A stretch of 24,052 bases of DNA from assembly GCA_916710115.1 (NCBI GenBank), contig CAKAOY010000004.1:1-24052 (forward strand). Reading direction: 5' to 3'. The notes under the pieces are model-generated. The model was not told the DNA's origin and made no database searches. It saw only the letters and a list, made by a program, of their open reading frames with translations. A program made the translations under genes and the position numbers. This stretch comes from an uncultured Bergeyella sp. (lineage in GTDB: Bacteria > Bacteroidota > Bacteroidia > Flavobacteriales > Weeksellaceae). Below are positions 6,902 to 15,349 of this stretch, in pieces (the first letter of the stretch is position 1; each line of letters starts with the position of its first letter).

Positions 6902-9900
6902 ATGAGTTTTTTAAGTAGTATCCTTAAAAGTTTTTTGGGAGATAAAAATGCCAATGACTTAAAAGAAGTAAAAAAGGTAGTTGCAAAAATAAAAGTTGTA
7001 GAGCCACAAATCCAACAACTTACAGATGATGGATTGAGAGAAAAGACTTTGGAGTTCCAAGAAAAAATCAAAAGTGCATCGGCGAACGTAACTGCACAAA
7101 TAGAAAAAATCCGTGAGGATATTTCTAAAACCGAAAATGTAGATGAAAAAGAAAACCTCTTTAATAGAGTAGAAATTCTGAAAAAAGAAGCCTATGAATT
7201 AGAGGAAAAAGTCTTAACCAATATTCTCCCAGAAGCCTTCGCCTTAGTAAAAGAAACTGCCAGAAGATGGGCTCAAAATGGAGAAATAAGAGTAAAAGCC
7301 ACCGATAGAGATAGAGAACTAGCAATGACCAAAGATTTCGTTTCTATTGATGGTGATACTGCTGTATGGCATAACCATTGGGATGCCGCAGGGGTGAAAG
7401 TACAATGGGATATGGTGCATTACGATACTCAATTTATTGGTGGGGTAGTGCTACACTCTGGTAAAATCGCCGAGATGGCAACAGGGGAAGGTAAAACTTT
7501 GGTAGGAACTCTGCCAATATACCTTAATGCATTACCAAAAAGAGGGGTACATGTCGTTACTGTGAATGACTACCTTGCAAAAAGAGACTCCGCTTGGATG
7601 GGACCATTATACCAATTTCATGGATTGACGATTGATTGTATAGATAACCATCAACCGAATTCCGATGCTCGTAGAAAGGCCTATAATTGCGATATTACTT
7701 ACGGAACAAATAATGAATTCGGGTTTGATTACCTTCGGGATAATATGGTTACAAAATCCGAGGAACTTGTACAAAGAGAACTTAACTTCGCTATTGTGGA
7801 TGAGGTGGATTCCGTATTGATTGATGATGCAAGAACTCCGCTAATTATCTCTGGACCAGTACCACAAGGTGATAGACACGAGTTTGACCTACTGAAACCT
7901 TCTGTTGATAGAATTGTAGAAGTACAGAAAAAAACAATCTCCGCTATCTTCAATGAGGCAAAAAAATTAATAGCCTCAGGAAATACAAAAGATGGAGGAT
8001 TCAAACTCCTTCAAGCATATAGAGGGTTACCAAAAAATAGACAACTCATCAAATTCCTCTCCGAAAATGGAAATAGAGCTCTACTCCAAAAGGTAGAAGC
8101 TCAATATATGCAAGATAACAATCGCGATATGCCTATCGTAGATAGAGACCTCTATTTTGTGATTGATGAAAAAAATAATCAGGTAGATTTGACTGATAAA
8201 GGTGTAGAGTATATGTCCCAAGGTAATTCTGACCCAAATTTCTTCGTATTGCAAGATATCGGAACAGAAATTGCTGAGCTGGAAGCTAAAAACCTCTCTA
8301 AAGAAGAAGAATTCGAACAAAAAGAAAAACTTTTTGCTGATTTTGCTGAAAAATCCGAGCGAATTCATACCCTAAGTCAATTACTAAAAGCATATACCCT
8401 CTTTGAAAAAGATGGAGAATATGTAGTGATGGATGGCGAGGTGAAAATCGTAGATGAGCAAACAGGTCGTATTATGGAAGGGCGTCGTTATTCCGACGGA
8501 CTACACCAAGCTATAGAAGCAAAAGAAAGTGTGAAAATTGAGGCTGCTACACAGACTTTTGCTACCATTACTCTACAAAATTATTTCCGTATGTATAACA
8601 AACTTGCGGGAATGACAGGTACCGCTGAAACAGAAGCAGGCGAGTTCTGGGAAATATATAAATTAGATGTAGTGGTGATACCTACTTATAGACCTATCCA
8701 AAGACATGATAGACACGATTTAGTATATAAAACCAACCGCGAAAAATATAATGCCGTGATTGAGGAAATAGAAAAATTAACTTCCGCAGGGCGTCCCGTA
8801 TTGGTAGGAACAACCTCGGTGGAAATATCTCAACTTCTCTCTAAGGCATTGAGTTTGAGAAAAATCCCTCACCAAGTGCTTAATGCGAAGCTCCATAAAA
8901 AAGAAGCGGAAATTGTAGCCGAAGCAGGGCGTGCAGGTGTGGTAACTATCGCTACCAATATGGCAGGGCGTGGTACCGATATCAAACTTTCAAAAGAAGT
9001 AAAAGAAGCAGGTGGACTTGCTATTATCGGAACAGAAAGACACGACTCTCGCCGTGTAGATAGACAATTAAGAGGGCGAGCGGGAAGACAAGGAGACCCA
9101 GGAAGCTCCCAATTCTATGTATCCTTAGAAGACAAACTAATGAGACTCTTTGGCTCCGAAAGAATTGCCAAAATGATGGATAGATTAGGACATAAGGAAG
9201 GAGAGGTTATCCAGCACTCTATGATTACAAAATCAATAGAAAGAGCCCAGAAAAAAGTAGAAGAAAATAACTTCGGTATTCGTAAAAGATTACTTGAATA
9301 TGATGATGTAATGAACAAGCAGAGAGATGTAATCTATAAACGAAGAAAAAATGCCCTCTTCGGAGAGAGATTAGAATACGATATCGTTAATATGATTTTT
9401 GATGTCGCACTCTCTATTGTTGAGAAAACCAAAGCTGAGGATAGTTTCAAAGATTTTGAGTTTGAGGTTATTAAATATTTTATGATGGAATCTCCAATCA
9501 CCGAAGACGAATTCAAAAATAAATCAGTGAAAGAATTGACAGACAAACTCTTCAAATCTGCTGAGGAATTCTATCATACTAAATTGAAGATGATGAAGGA
9601 TAAGGCATTCCCAATCATTACGAATGTATTCCAAACACAAGGAAATATGTTCCGCGATATTCAGGTGCCATTCTCTGATGGTCATAAACAACTAACGATT
9701 GTTACCAACCTCGAAAAGGCGTACCAAACTGAGTGTAATAGTCTTATTATTGATTTTGAGAAAAACATAACGCTCTCTATCATAGATGATAATTGGAAAC
9801 AGCACCTTAGAGAGATGGATGACCTTCGTCGCTCTTCACAAGGAGCTGTCTATGAACAAAAAGACCCGCTCATTATCTACAAGCAGGAATCTTTCCACTT

Positions 9901-9973
9901 ATTTAGTGAGATGATTGATAAGATGAATAAAGAGGTTATTTCGTTCCTATTCAGAAGTGAAATTCCAGCATAA
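6902..9973 (+). CDS. secA: Preprotein translocase ATPase SecA
   Basis: SecA couples ATP hydrolysis to pushing unfolded preproteins through SecYEG at the inner membrane. The 1023-residue product contains the Walker A motif TGEGKT (194-199) and Walker B/DEAD-like VDEVDSVLIDDAR (299-311). Further on are the preprotein cross-linking region, VDEQTGRIMEGRRYSDGLHQ, the second nucleotide-binding fold with TNMAGRGTDIKL, and RQLRGRAGRQGD. The helical scaffold ends in WKQHLREMDDLR. Extra segments around residues 330-500 make it longer than the roughly 900-residue proteobacterial proteins, as I recall for Bacteroidota. The sequence ends FLFRSEIPA straight after the scaffold, without the C-terminal linker and cysteine-rich zinc domain. 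The ATG at 6902 gives the normal start MSFLSSILKSFLG; an in-frame TTG at 6842 is unlikely because it follows the hairpin directly. A strong terminator follows. Confidence 0.97.
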   Translation: MSFLSSILKSFLGDKNANDLKEVKKVVAKIKVVEPQIQQLTDDGLREKTLEFQEKIKSASANVTAQIEKIREDISKTENVDEKENLFNRVEILKKEAYELEEKVLTNILPEAFALVKETARRWAQNGEIRVKATDRDRELAMTKDFVSIDGDTAVWHNHWDAAGVKVQWDMVHYDTQFIGGVVLHSGKIAEMATGEGKTLVGTLPIYLNALPKRGVHVVTVNDYLAKRDSAWMGPLYQFHGLTIDCIDNHQPNSDARRKAYNCDITYGTNNEFGFDYLRDNMVTKSEELVQRELNFAIVDEVDSVLIDDARTPLIISGPVPQGDRHEFDLLKPSVDRIVEVQKKTISAIFNEAKKLIASGNTKDGGFKLLQAYRGLPKNRQLIKFLSENGNRALLQKVEAQYMQDNNRDMPIVDRDLYFVIDEKNNQVDLTDKGVEYMSQGNSDPNFFVLQDIGTEIAELEAKNLSKEEEFEQKEKLFADFAEKSERIHTLSQLLKAYTLFEKDGEYVVMDGEVKIVDEQTGRIMEGRRYSDGLHQAIEAKESVKIEAATQTFATITLQNYFRMYNKLAGMTGTAETEAGEFWEIYKLDVVVIPTYRPIQRHDRHDLVYKTNREKYNAVIEEIEKLTSAGRPVLVGTTSVEISQLLSKALSLRKIPHQVLNAKLHKKEAEIVAEAGRAGVVTIATNMAGRGTDIKLSKEVKEAGGLAIIGTERHDSRRVDRQLRGRAGRQGDPGSSQFYVSLEDKLMRLFGSERIAKMMDRLGHKEGEVIQHSMITKSIERAQKKVEENNFGIRKRLLEYDDVMNKQRDVIYKRRKNALFGERLEYDIVNMIFDVALSIVEKTKAEDSFKDFEFEVIKYFMMESPITEDEFKNKSVKELTDKLFKSAEEFYHTKLKMMKDKAFPIITNVFQTQGNMFRDIQVPFSDGHKQLTIVTNLEKAYQTECNSLIIDFEKNITLSIIDDNWKQHLREMDDLRRSSQGAVYEQKDPLIIYKQESFHLFSEMIDKMNKEVISFLFRSEIPA

Positions 9974-9982
9974 AAACAAATA

Positions 9983-10019
9983 AAATTAGTCATTCCCAAG
10001 TGGAATGGCTAATTTTTTT
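9983..10019 (+). terminator. Rho-independent terminator of secA
   Basis: AAATTAGTCATTCC (9983-9996) pairs with GGAATGGCTAATTT (10002-10015) with one G-T wobble around a 5-nt loop, and the right arm runs into a T-tract ending at 10019. It begins 10 nt after the secA stop. Confidence 0.88.
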
Positions 10020-10319
10020 AACTATTTTGATAGAAATAGAGTTAATTTTATTGAAAAAAAATATACTGATTTTTAATGCAAAAAAGCGTTGGATATTCAT
10101 TAATATATAACATTAATTATTATGAAATTATTTATTTTACTAAAATATTATAATTTATTGATAATTAGTATTTTGCGTTGTATATGGCAATTTTAATAGT
10201 TATGATATTAATAAAATTTAGTAAATTTTAGCAATAAAGTAATAATAGTTGAAAAGTATTGATTTATTTAAAAAAATGGTTAAAATAATATTTTTTTAGT
10301 AAAAAAAAGTGAGAAATAT
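10020..10319 (+). other. AT-rich non-coding region upstream of the first susC
   Basis: These 300 bp are extremely AT-rich, with many stops in every frame and no credible gene. They hold a 23-bp element (10101-10123) that recurs upstream of the second susC. The rest shows only short A/T runs that I cannot assign. Confidence 0.6.
10101..10123 (+). repeat. 23-bp upstream element, copy 1
   Basis: TAATATATAACATTAATTAT followed by TAT matches 15061-15083 at 20 of 23 positions and lies 290 bp before its susC ATG (289 bp in the other copy). It may be a regulator site. Chance similarity in AT-rich DNA is not excluded. Confidence 0.35.
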
Positions 10320-10374
10320 TTTGTCATATTAAATAAAATAATCATATTTGTAAAAAATTTAATGTTAAATAAAT
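10320..10374 (+). promoter_or_regulatory. Promoter and leader module of the first susC
   Basis: The -33 TTTG (10320-10323), a 19-bp spacer, the -7 CATATTTG (10343-10350), 12 bp and the conserved TGTTAAATAAAT (10363-10374) are followed by 16 bp and the ATG. The same order and spacing occur at the other two susC genes. No Shine-Dalgarno sequence is seen, which is usual in this phylum. Confidence 0.72.
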
Positions 10375-10390
10375 CATAAAAATTAATTCA

Positions 10391-13300
10391 ATGGGAGCGA
10401 ATTTTAAAGTGCTGGGTGCTGGTGCGCTATTCTTTTTAGCGAGCCAGTCGTTGATAGCACAGGTTAAGAAAAGTGATTCCACGAAGACAAAAGACATTGA
10501 GGAGGTAGTTCTTGTGGGATATACGCGAGTGAAGAAGGACGATTATGTAGGGACGGCTTCTAAAGTAGATAATAAATCTATTGAGACAAAAGCTGTATCT
10601 AACATTTCTCAAGCCTTAGCGGGAGAATCTGCGGGGGTGAGAGTGATAAATACTTCTGGACAACCAGGTTCGGAGGCTACGATTCGTATTAGAGGTTTTG
10701 GTTCGGTAAATGGGAACAGATCGCCATTATATGTATTAGATGGGGTACCATATACGGGAAATGTATCAGCGATTAATCCAGATGATATAGAATCTACAGT
10801 AATATTGAAAGATGCTACGGCGACCTCTGTGTATGGTGCTCGTGGTGCAAATGGGGTAGTGTTATTGACGACTAAAAAAGGTCGTGCAAATCGCTCTTCT
10901 ATCCAGTTGGAGTCTAAAATTGGTTATAACTTTGACTTGCTCCCAAGATATGAAACGATTAAATCTCCAGAGACTTATATAGGTCTTGCTTGGGAAGCGT
11001 TATTTAACAATGCTAAGCAACGAGGTCATGATGATAGAAACGCAGCAGCTTGGGCAAGTAATAACCTATGGGGGGATAATGGAATTAATCCAAAATATAA
11101 TCTATGGGGAGTACCAGGTTCTAGCCTTATAGACCCTACAACAAGAACTGTAAGAGCAGGTATAAAAAGAAAATACGACCCAGAGAGATGGGAGGATTAT
11201 GCCTTCCAAACTTCGGTTCGTTCCGAGCATAACTTGAGCATCAGTGGAGGGTCCGACAAGACTACTTACTACACGGGTATTGGATACTTAAAAGATGAGG
11301 GATATTCCTTAAATACCAGCTATGAAAGATATTCAGGTAGATTAAACTTGACTCATAAGGCAAAACCTTGGCTTACAGGTGAGTTTAACTTGGGTTATAC
11401 TTTCGTGAAGTCTCGTGCTAATGGGCAAGAATCAACATCAAATAATATATTTTGGGTAACAGATGGTATGCCAGCTATCTATCCATTATTTGAAAGAGAT
11501 GAAAATGGAAACAAAATAATAGACCCTTACTTTGGTGGATATAAATATGATTATGGTATAGGTAGAGGTTACTCTTCACTAACCAACGCTGTGGGATTTG
11601 CAACTTATGATAGAATGAACAGAACAAGACATGAGGTGAATTCCAACTTTTTCTTAAAGGCTGATATCTTAAAAGGATTAAGTTTTGAAACGAGAATTGG
11701 TGGGCAATTTTATAGTCATAATACAGATGATTATTCTAACCCATATTATGGGTCTGAAGCTCCGAGTGGCGGCTTATACAAAGGTAGAAATGAATCTTTC
11801 TCTTATAACTGGAACCAATTGTTAAGATACCAAAATAGATTCGGAAACCACGGAGTACAAGCATTCGTTGCTCACGAAAGTAATAGCGATGAGGATAGAA
11901 TATTAAGAGCAGAGAAAAAAGGATTGATTATCCCAAGTGGTACGGAATTTAGCAACGCTATTACGATATCAAGTCTTAATTCCTATATAAATAACTTTAC
12001 ATTAGAGAGTTATTTCGGGCAAGTAGCTTATGATTTTGCTAATAAATATTTCTTGACAGCATCAGCAAGGAGAGATGGTTCATCAAGATTCTTGAATGAT
12101 AAATGGGACAACTTCTGGTCTGCTGGGGCAGCTTGGATAGTGAGTAAAGAAAGCTTCCTAAGAGGAAATAGTTTCTTCAGAAATGTGAAGTTGAAGGCAA
12201 GTTATGGTACTGTGGGAGACCAAGGTGGTGTGGGATATTATCCTGGTTATAGCGTTTATGACCCTGCTAACTTTATGGACCTACCAGCAGCGTCTTTCAA
12301 TAGAATAGGTTATCCAAATCTTACTTGGGAAAAGTCTAAAATTTTCCAAGCAGGTGCTGAGCTAACATTGTTTAGCAACAGAGCATTAGAAATCTCAGTA
12401 GATTATTACAATAAAACTACTGACCAACTTATCTTTGATAACAGATTGGCACCATCTACTGGAAATGCTGTGGTAAAAGTCAATGAAGGGAGATTGGTAA
12501 ATAAAGGTTTTGAATTTAATGTAGTTGGACATATTATTAATAAGAAAGATTACTTCTTGGATTTATCAATCAATGGAGAAATCATTACTAATAAACTTAA
12601 AAGCTTACCTATTGACCCAAGTACAGGCTTAGAGAAAGTGATAGACCTATCCGAATCTGGCTACGGTAGAGCAGTGGGGCATAGTATCTATGATTACTAT
12701 ATGAGAGAATATAGAGGGGTGAATTCGGCCAATGGTAGAGCTCAATGGACAATGCATTATGAAGATAAGAATGGCAACAATTCTTATGATAGTGGAGAGG
12801 AAATTAATTCACTATACGAATATCAAAGAGCTAATCCAAATGCTAAAATCTCTGAAACTCTTACTGAGGTATATTCTAATGCAACACAAAAATTTGTAGG
12901 GAAATCTGTAATCCCAGATGTGAGAGGAGCTTTCAGCCTAAGAGCAGGATACAAAGGATTCTCTATCAGTGCTCAAATGTTGTATAGCCTTGGTGGATAT
13001 GCTTATGATAGTGTGTATGCAGGATATATGGAGAACTCTAAAATAGGTACAACCAACTGGCATAAGGATATGCTAAATAGATGGCAAAAAGAAGGAGATG
13101 TAACAGATATACCAAAATTGTCTCACCAAGCAGAGGGAGAAACAGATTTTGCTGACCAATCTACACGCTTCCTTACAAAAACAGATTATTTAGTATTGAA
13201 TAATGTGAGCCTTAGCTACGAATTACCAAAAGATTTGGTAAGAGATTTAGGACTTACAGGATTATCATTCAATGTAACTGGTGATAACCTTTGGATTGCA

Positions 13301-13408
13301 ACAGCAAGAAAAGGATTCAATCCAACAACATCAGAGACAGGAGGGTCTAGTTCGTATAGATATAACCCATTATCTAACTTTACATTTGGTGTGAAAGTAA
13401 ATTTCTAA
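10391..13408 (+). CDS. SusC/RagA-family TonB-dependent outer-membrane transporter, first copy
   Basis: A 1005-residue outer-membrane protein that, with its SusD partner, forms a lidded pore importing large ligands such as glycans or peptides with TonB energy. Residues 1-24 are a signal peptide ending SLIAQ. A TonB box follows at about 36-44 (IEEVVLVGY), then the plug domain (about 50-165) with IRIRGFGSVN, SPLYVLDGVP and the SusC hallmark VILKDATATSVYGARGANG (137-155). The rest is the 22-strand barrel, ending FTFGVKVNF with the usual terminal Phe. The carboxypeptidase-like extension of about 80 residues found before the plug in classical SusC is absent. The SusD gene starts 21 nt after the stop. 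No enzyme gene is linked, so the ligand is unknown. Confidence 0.95.
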   Translation: MGANFKVLGAGALFFLASQSLIAQVKKSDSTKTKDIEEVVLVGYTRVKKDDYVGTASKVDNKSIETKAVSNISQALAGESAGVRVINTSGQPGSEATIRIRGFGSVNGNRSPLYVLDGVPYTGNVSAINPDDIESTVILKDATATSVYGARGANGVVLLTTKKGRANRSSIQLESKIGYNFDLLPRYETIKSPETYIGLAWEALFNNAKQRGHDDRNAAAWASNNLWGDNGINPKYNLWGVPGSSLIDPTTRTVRAGIKRKYDPERWEDYAFQTSVRSEHNLSISGGSDKTTYYTGIGYLKDEGYSLNTSYERYSGRLNLTHKAKPWLTGEFNLGYTFVKSRANGQESTSNNIFWVTDGMPAIYPLFERDENGNKIIDPYFGGYKYDYGIGRGYSSLTNAVGFATYDRMNRTRHEVNSNFFLKADILKGLSFETRIGGQFYSHNTDDYSNPYYGSEAPSGGLYKGRNESFSYNWNQLLRYQNRFGNHGVQAFVAHESNSDEDRILRAEKKGLIIPSGTEFSNAITISSLNSYINNFTLESYFGQVAYDFANKYFLTASARRDGSSRFLNDKWDNFWSAGAAWIVSKESFLRGNSFFRNVKLKASYGTVGDQGGVGYYPGYSVYDPANFMDLPAASFNRIGYPNLTWEKSKIFQAGAELTLFSNRALEISVDYYNKTTDQLIFDNRLAPSTGNAVVKVNEGRLVNKGFEFNVVGHIINKKDYFLDLSINGEIITNKLKSLPIDPSTGLEKVIDLSESGYGRAVGHSIYDYYMREYRGVNSANGRAQWTMHYEDKNGNNSYDSGEEINSLYEYQRANPNAKISETLTEVYSNATQKFVGKSVIPDVRGAFSLRAGYKGFSISAQMLYSLGGYAYDSVYAGYMENSKIGTTNWHKDMLNRWQKEGDVTDIPKLSHQAEGETDFADQSTRFLTKTDYLVLNNVSLSYELPKDLVRDLGLTGLSFNVTGDNLWIATARKGFNPTTSETGGSSSYRYNPLSNFTFGVKVNF

Positions 13409-13429
13409 TTTAAAATTTTGAACAAGACA

Positions 13430-14944
13430 ATGAAAAATAAAATAATATTAGCCTCTCTATTGGCTACATTATCTCTTTCGGTTACATCTTGTAGAGAAGA
13501 GTATCTACAATCGGAGCCTACATCAACATTATCAAACCCGCCTGCTCAGGCTAAGTTATATGGACTATATCGTATGATGATTACCCCAGGTACGGGAGGG
13601 GCATCGAAAAGACATGATGACTTTGGTCAAAAATCATATGATATCTATATGGATATGTTGTCTTCGGATATGGCACTTGCAAATGCAGGATATGGTTGGT
13701 ATAGAGATATAGCGGGATATGTAGTTACGGATAACTATACAAGTACAGAAAACTATATTCCTTGGAGATATTATTACAGATTAATTGCTGGTGCTAATGA
13801 AGTAATACAAGGCCTTGGAGGTAATGATGCTAATCCTACGGGAGAGCAAAAATATTCAATGGCACAAGCAAAAGCATTGAGAGCGTATGCATACTTCTAT
13901 TTGTTGCAACTATATACTAATCAATATGAACCAAATTCGGAAACCAATTCTATTCCATTGTATTTGGATACAAGTGTAGTAGCAAAGCCAAAGGCTAAAC
14001 AATCAGAAGTATATGCCCAAATCGTAAAAGATTTAAAATATGCTGTGGATAATCTCAGTGGATTTGAAAGAAAAAATAAAGGGATTATCAATAAATATGT
14101 AGCAGAAGGTCTTTTGGCCTATACCTATGCCGCTATGGGAGAAAATGATAAAGTATTGCCTCTTGCACAAGATATTATTAATAATGGTGGATTTACACTT
14201 ACAAGTAGAGAAGAATGCGCTTACTACGACCATAAAGGTACAGGTACGCCATCAGGAGGAGGATTTAATGATGTGAATACACCAAGTTGGATGTGGGGAT
14301 ATGATATCACTTCGCAAGCAAATATCGAATTGGTAAGCTTCTGGGGACATATGGACGACTTCTCCTATGGATATGCTTGGGCTGGTGGCTATAAAGCAAT
14401 GGATGAAAACCTCTACAATCAAATAGAGGCAGGAGATATCAGAAAACAGCAATTTCCTGCAAACTATCAGGCTACACCAAGAGATACAAGACACTATCAG
14501 CCTGTTAATAAATTTTTCTCTGCATCGGGTAGAGAGCGTGGTGCTCAAAGGGTAATTGTTTCCGATTATGTGTTTATGAGAGTAGATGAATTCTATATCT
14601 TAGGTGCCGAAGCAGCTGCTAAAACTGGAAATCTTACTGAGGCAAAACGATTGATTTCTGAACTTATCAAAAAGAGATTTAGTGATGCTACTGTAAGTGC
14701 AGAACTTACAAAAATTAATGGGCTCTCCCAAGACGACCTATTGAAGTATATCTACCTCAATACTCGTATTGAACTTTGGGGCGAGGGGAAATCTTATTTA
14801 TCAATGAAGAGAAATCATCTTTCCGTAACGAGAGGTTCTAATCATATATCTCATAAAGGAGAGACATTCACTTCTACGGATAGTAGATTGACGCTTGATA
14901 TCCCACAATCGGAAATAAACAATAATCCGTATATTAAAAAATAA
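13430..14944 (+). CDS. SusD/RagB-family surface lipoprotein, first pair
   Basis: A 504-residue lipoprotein that would cap the SusC barrel at the cell surface and bind its ligand. The signal peptide ends in SVTSC, making Cys21 the lipidated residue. TPR-like helical signatures of the family are present, including AKALRAYAYFYLLQLY (147-162) and near the C-terminus NTRIELWGEGKSYLSMKRN (about 444-462). The usual ending IPQSEINNNP (close to the last residues) is also recognisable. A TTG four codons upstream (13418) is in frame, but the ATG at 13430 gives the typical MKNK lipoprotein leader. It is the second gene of the susC operon and is followed by a strong terminator. Ligand cannot be inferred. 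Confidence 0.93.
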   Translation: MKNKIILASLLATLSLSVTSCREEYLQSEPTSTLSNPPAQAKLYGLYRMMITPGTGGASKRHDDFGQKSYDIYMDMLSSDMALANAGYGWYRDIAGYVVTDNYTSTENYIPWRYYYRLIAGANEVIQGLGGNDANPTGEQKYSMAQAKALRAYAYFYLLQLYTNQYEPNSETNSIPLYLDTSVVAKPKAKQSEVYAQIVKDLKYAVDNLSGFERKNKGIINKYVAEGLLAYTYAAMGENDKVLPLAQDIINNGGFTLTSREECAYYDHKGTGTPSGGGFNDVNTPSWMWGYDITSQANIELVSFWGHMDDFSYGYAWAGGYKAMDENLYNQIEAGDIRKQQFPANYQATPRDTRHYQPVNKFFSASGRERGAQRVIVSDYVFMRVDEFYILGAEAAAKTGNLTEAKRLISELIKKRFSDATVSAELTKINGLSQDDLLKYIYLNTRIELWGEGKSYLSMKRNHLSVTRGSNHISHKGETFTSTDSRLTLDIPQSEINNNPYIKK

Positions 14945-14960
14945 AATATATTTTTATATA

Positions 14961-14988
14961 AAAGAGCCTTTTGTAAGGCTCTTTTTTT
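14961..14988 (+). terminator. Rho-independent terminator of the first susCD operon
   Basis: AAAGAGCCTT (14961-14970) and AAGGCTCTTT (14975-14984) form a perfect 10-bp stem with a TTGT loop, followed by a T-run. It starts 16 nt after the susD stop. Confidence 0.93.
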
Positions 14989-15277
14989 ATTACAAAAAGT
15001 GTAAAGTTTAATAATTTTTTTTGCACTTATTTTTCATATAAATATAAATTAGAGATTTGATAATATATGATATTAATCATTATTATAATGTCAAAATGCA
15101 ATATGCGTATAAAATATTGATTATCAATTTAAAATAAAATGTTAATACAATTTATATAATTAAAATATCATAAAAATTAGTAGATAAAAATAAAATGTTA
15201 TTAATGTATATAAAATGTGTTTTTTTTGAAAGAAAAGTAAATAATAGTGTGTTTTTATAAAAATAATTTTGGAAATA
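14989..15277 (+). other. AT-rich non-coding region upstream of the second susC
   Basis: About 289 bp with no credible reading frame. It contains the second copy of the 23-bp element (15061-15083). Otherwise only short A/T runs are visible. Confidence 0.6.
15061..15083 (+). repeat. 23-bp upstream element, copy 2
   Basis: TAATATATGATATTAATCAT followed by TAT differs from 10101-10123 at three positions and lies 289 bp before its susC ATG. It has a partial dyad (TGATATTAATCA). A regulatory role is a guess. Confidence 0.35.
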
Positions 15278-15333
15278 TTTGGTCATATTGAAAATTATTC
15301 TCAATTTTGTTCCCAATAAAGTGTTAAATAAAT
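15278..15333 (+). promoter_or_regulatory. Promoter and leader module of the second susC
   Basis: -33 TTTG (15278-15281), a 20-bp spacer, -7 CAATTTTG (15302-15309), 12 bp, TGTTAAATAAAT (15322-15333), then 16 bp to the ATG. The spacer contains the imperfect dyad TTGAAAATTATTCTCAA (15288-15304), with one mismatched pair. Confidence 0.72.
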
Positions 15334-15349
15334 TTTAAAAATTAATTGA

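Noticed and set aside
9974..10390. CRISPR array, tRNA or insertion element in the long gaps
   Set aside because: I looked in this and the two other gaps over 300 bp: no spaced repeats, cloverleaf or transposase remnants, only AT-rich sequence, terminators and the susC modules.
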